Below the pieces are notes generated by a model that saw only the letters and a program-made list of their open reading frames with translations, did not search any database and was not told where the DNA came from. A DNA stretch of 6,212 nucleotides from Acidobacteriota bacterium (GTDB lineage: Bacteria > Acidobacteriota > Terriglobia > Acidiferrales > UBA7541): the NCBI GenBank assembly GCA_003133505.1, contig PKXT01000249.1, positions 1 through 6,212 of the forward strand, given 5' to 3'. The position numbers and the translations under genes are program-made. Below are positions 5,112 through 6,212 of this stretch, piece by piece. Position 1 is the stretch's first letter. Each line of letters starts with the position of its first letter.

Positions 5112-6143
5112 CTATGCAGCGCGTTCATATCGGTGTGCAGGCCACCGACCCGCGGTTGCGAGATGACAAATCCCTGTTTGGATAAATGGGATCGTCGATC
5201 TGGCGTATCCTTGTCTTAGACCCAAGTGTGTGCGATCCTCGTGGTAATATCGAACGTATTCGTTAAGCAATCGCCTGAGATGGCCTTCGTTTAGGGCGAT
5301 AACGTGATCCAACACGTCTCGTCGGCAACTCTCCACCCAGCGCTCGGCGACGCCATTTTGCCAAGGACTCTGGAATGAGGTTCTGACCGGGTTGATCTGC
5401 AATGATCGGATGGCGGTCCAACCCTCCAGGCCATATTTTTTGTCACGATCCAGGATCAGATGCCTCGTCGTGCATTCGAACGGGAATGCCTCTCGCAATT
5501 GCTGGACGATCCAGGAAGATGTGGGGTGCGGCGTGACATTGAAATGCAAGATGCGCCTGCGGGCGTGGCTGATTACAAAGAAGCAATACAGCATGCCGAA
5601 CGTGATTGTGGGCACGGTGAAGAAATCCATCGCCGCAATCGCCTCTCGATGATTGCGTAGGAAGGTGATCCAGCGCTTTGCCTGCTTGGGGTTTCTGGGG
5701 GTCTTGCGCATCCAGCGCGAAATTGTCCTTTCGGAAATATCGAATCCGAGCATCAGCAACTCACCGTGAATTCGAGGTGCGCCCCAAGTTGGATTCTCCG
5801 TCACCATACGAAAAATCACCTCGCGCACCTTTTTGGAGATTCGCCTCCTGCCGACATGCTCCCGCGTGCAGGAAATCCATCGCCAATAGAGCTTGAAACC
5901 GGCTCGGTGCCAACGAGCGACCGTTTCCGGCGTAACGATGGTGAGGCTCCTCTTCCAGCCAGACCAGAATCTGCGAGCAACAATCCAGAACAGTCGGTCC
6001 ACTGCGCCGAGTCGCTTTCGGGGATGTCGGCGTTTCAAAACCGCCAGTTGTTGACGAAGCATCAGATTTTCAAGCAGCAGGCTGCTATGAGAACGAAATA
6101 TTCTCTTGAATACGATCAGAAGGATTAGAATGTAGCGGATCAT
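5112..6143 (-). CDS. DD35E integrase-core transposase
   Basis: This encodes 343 aa. The N-terminal half is a basic DNA-binding region with helix-turn-helix character (TPETVARWHRAGFKLYWRW at 71-89; WGAPRIHGELLMLGFDISER at 120-139). The C-terminal half is the rve/RNase H-like integrase core. Candidate catalytic residues are D173 (AAMDFFTV), D232 (LILDRDKKYG) and E268 (SPWQNGVAERW). D232 and E268 are separated by exactly 35 residues, as in DD35E enzymes. The C-terminal HRYERAA ending is also typical of this subgroup, which is abundant in soil Acidobacteria and related phyla, so the frame looks full length and uninterrupted. From memory of the subgroup, two normally conserved positions differ: AHDRRR reads SHARRR (Ala194), and WVGSCRR reads WVESCRR (Glu271). 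No clear ribosome site precedes ATG 6143. Confidence 0.85.
   Translation of the reverse strand: MIRYILILLIVFKRIFRSHSSLLLENLMLRQQLAVLKRRHPRKRLGAVDRLFWIVARRFWSGWKRSLTIVTPETVARWHRAGFKLYWRWISCTREHVGRRRISKKVREVIFRMVTENPTWGAPRIHGELLMLGFDISERTISRWMRKTPRNPKQAKRWITFLRNHREAIAAMDFFTVPTITFGMLYCFFVISHARRRILHFNVTPHPTSSWIVQQLREAFPFECTTRHLILDRDKKYGLEGWTAIRSLQINPVRTSFQSPWQNGVAERWVESCRRDVLDHVIALNEGHLRRLLNEYVRYYHEDRTHLGLRQGYARSTIPFIQTGICHLATAGRWPAHRYERAA
5112..6143 (-). mobile_element. insertion sequence, extent undefined
   Basis: The transposase marks an insertion sequence, but I found no convincing terminal inverted repeats or target duplication in 4868-5111 or 6144-6212, so only the coding part is given. 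The right end may lie outside the window. There is no passenger gene. The element lies just upstream of the lyase gene and is transcribed toward it. Confidence 0.6.
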
Positions 6144-6212
6144 GGCACATTCTGACGGTGGAATTAAGCCCAGGCAAGTGACGCTATCTTATTGATTTCA
6201 AAGGCGGACGGA
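6144..6212. other. short sequence upstream of the transposase, nothing recognised
   Basis: These 69 bases should hold the transposase promoter and possibly the insertion-sequence end. I see no clear promoter hexamers, ribosome site or inverted repeat matching the other side. Confidence 0.4.

Noticed and set aside
4748..5185. 145-codon plus-strand frame across the lyase start and its upstream region
   Set aside because: It runs antisense over the lyase start and promoter, with no recognisable domain or ribosome site.
4868..6212. Terminal inverted repeats of the insertion sequence
   Set aside because: Comparison of both flanks gave only scattered matches (such as TGGG near 5000 and in the right flank), with no continuous repeat.

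Overview
The window is high-GC bacterial DNA carrying four complete chromosomal-type genes and one insertion-sequence transposase. The gene set suggests an Acidobacteriota chromosome (Terriglobia/Koribacter-like): a YpdA-type flavoprotein, a NuoI ferredoxin subunit standing alone, a secreted GDG-repeat protein, and a transposase of a subgroup I associate with soil Acidobacteria. This is inference from remembered families. No rRNA or marker gene is present to confirm it.

Layout on the + strand: a non-coding leader of about 250 bases with a possible ECF-sigma-type promoter, then a secreted DUF4097-like beta-repeat protein (251-1177). A strong stem-loop (1191-1216) separates it from a YpdA-family FAD/NAD(P)H oxidoreductase (1260-2285). 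A GC-rich hairpin (2403-2425) and a sigma70-like promoter precede a NuoI-like 2x[4Fe-4S] protein (2547-3017). A 416-base gap follows (3018-3433). It holds an apparent C-terminal remnant of a minus-strand gene, a possible 41-codon ORF with the best Shine-Dalgarno in the window, and several inverted repeats.

On the - strand: an aspartate ammonia-lyase/fumarase-superfamily lyase (3434-4867) whose GTG start is fixed by a clear Shine-Dalgarno. Upstream of it, in the same orientation, is a DD35E integrase-core transposase (5112-6143). I could not define the insertion-sequence ends.

How the genes relate: the flavoprotein and the NuoI-like protein are both redox proteins and could exchange electrons. 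However, a terminator-like hairpin and a separate promoter lie between them, so co-transcription is not supported. The lyase links aspartate (or a related substrate) to fumarate. I see no CRISPR array, tRNA, rRNA or phage module, and no convincing new multi-gene system. The most useful leads are departures from expected active-site residues in the flavoprotein and the lyase, the isolated nuoI, and the unexplained 416-base gap.
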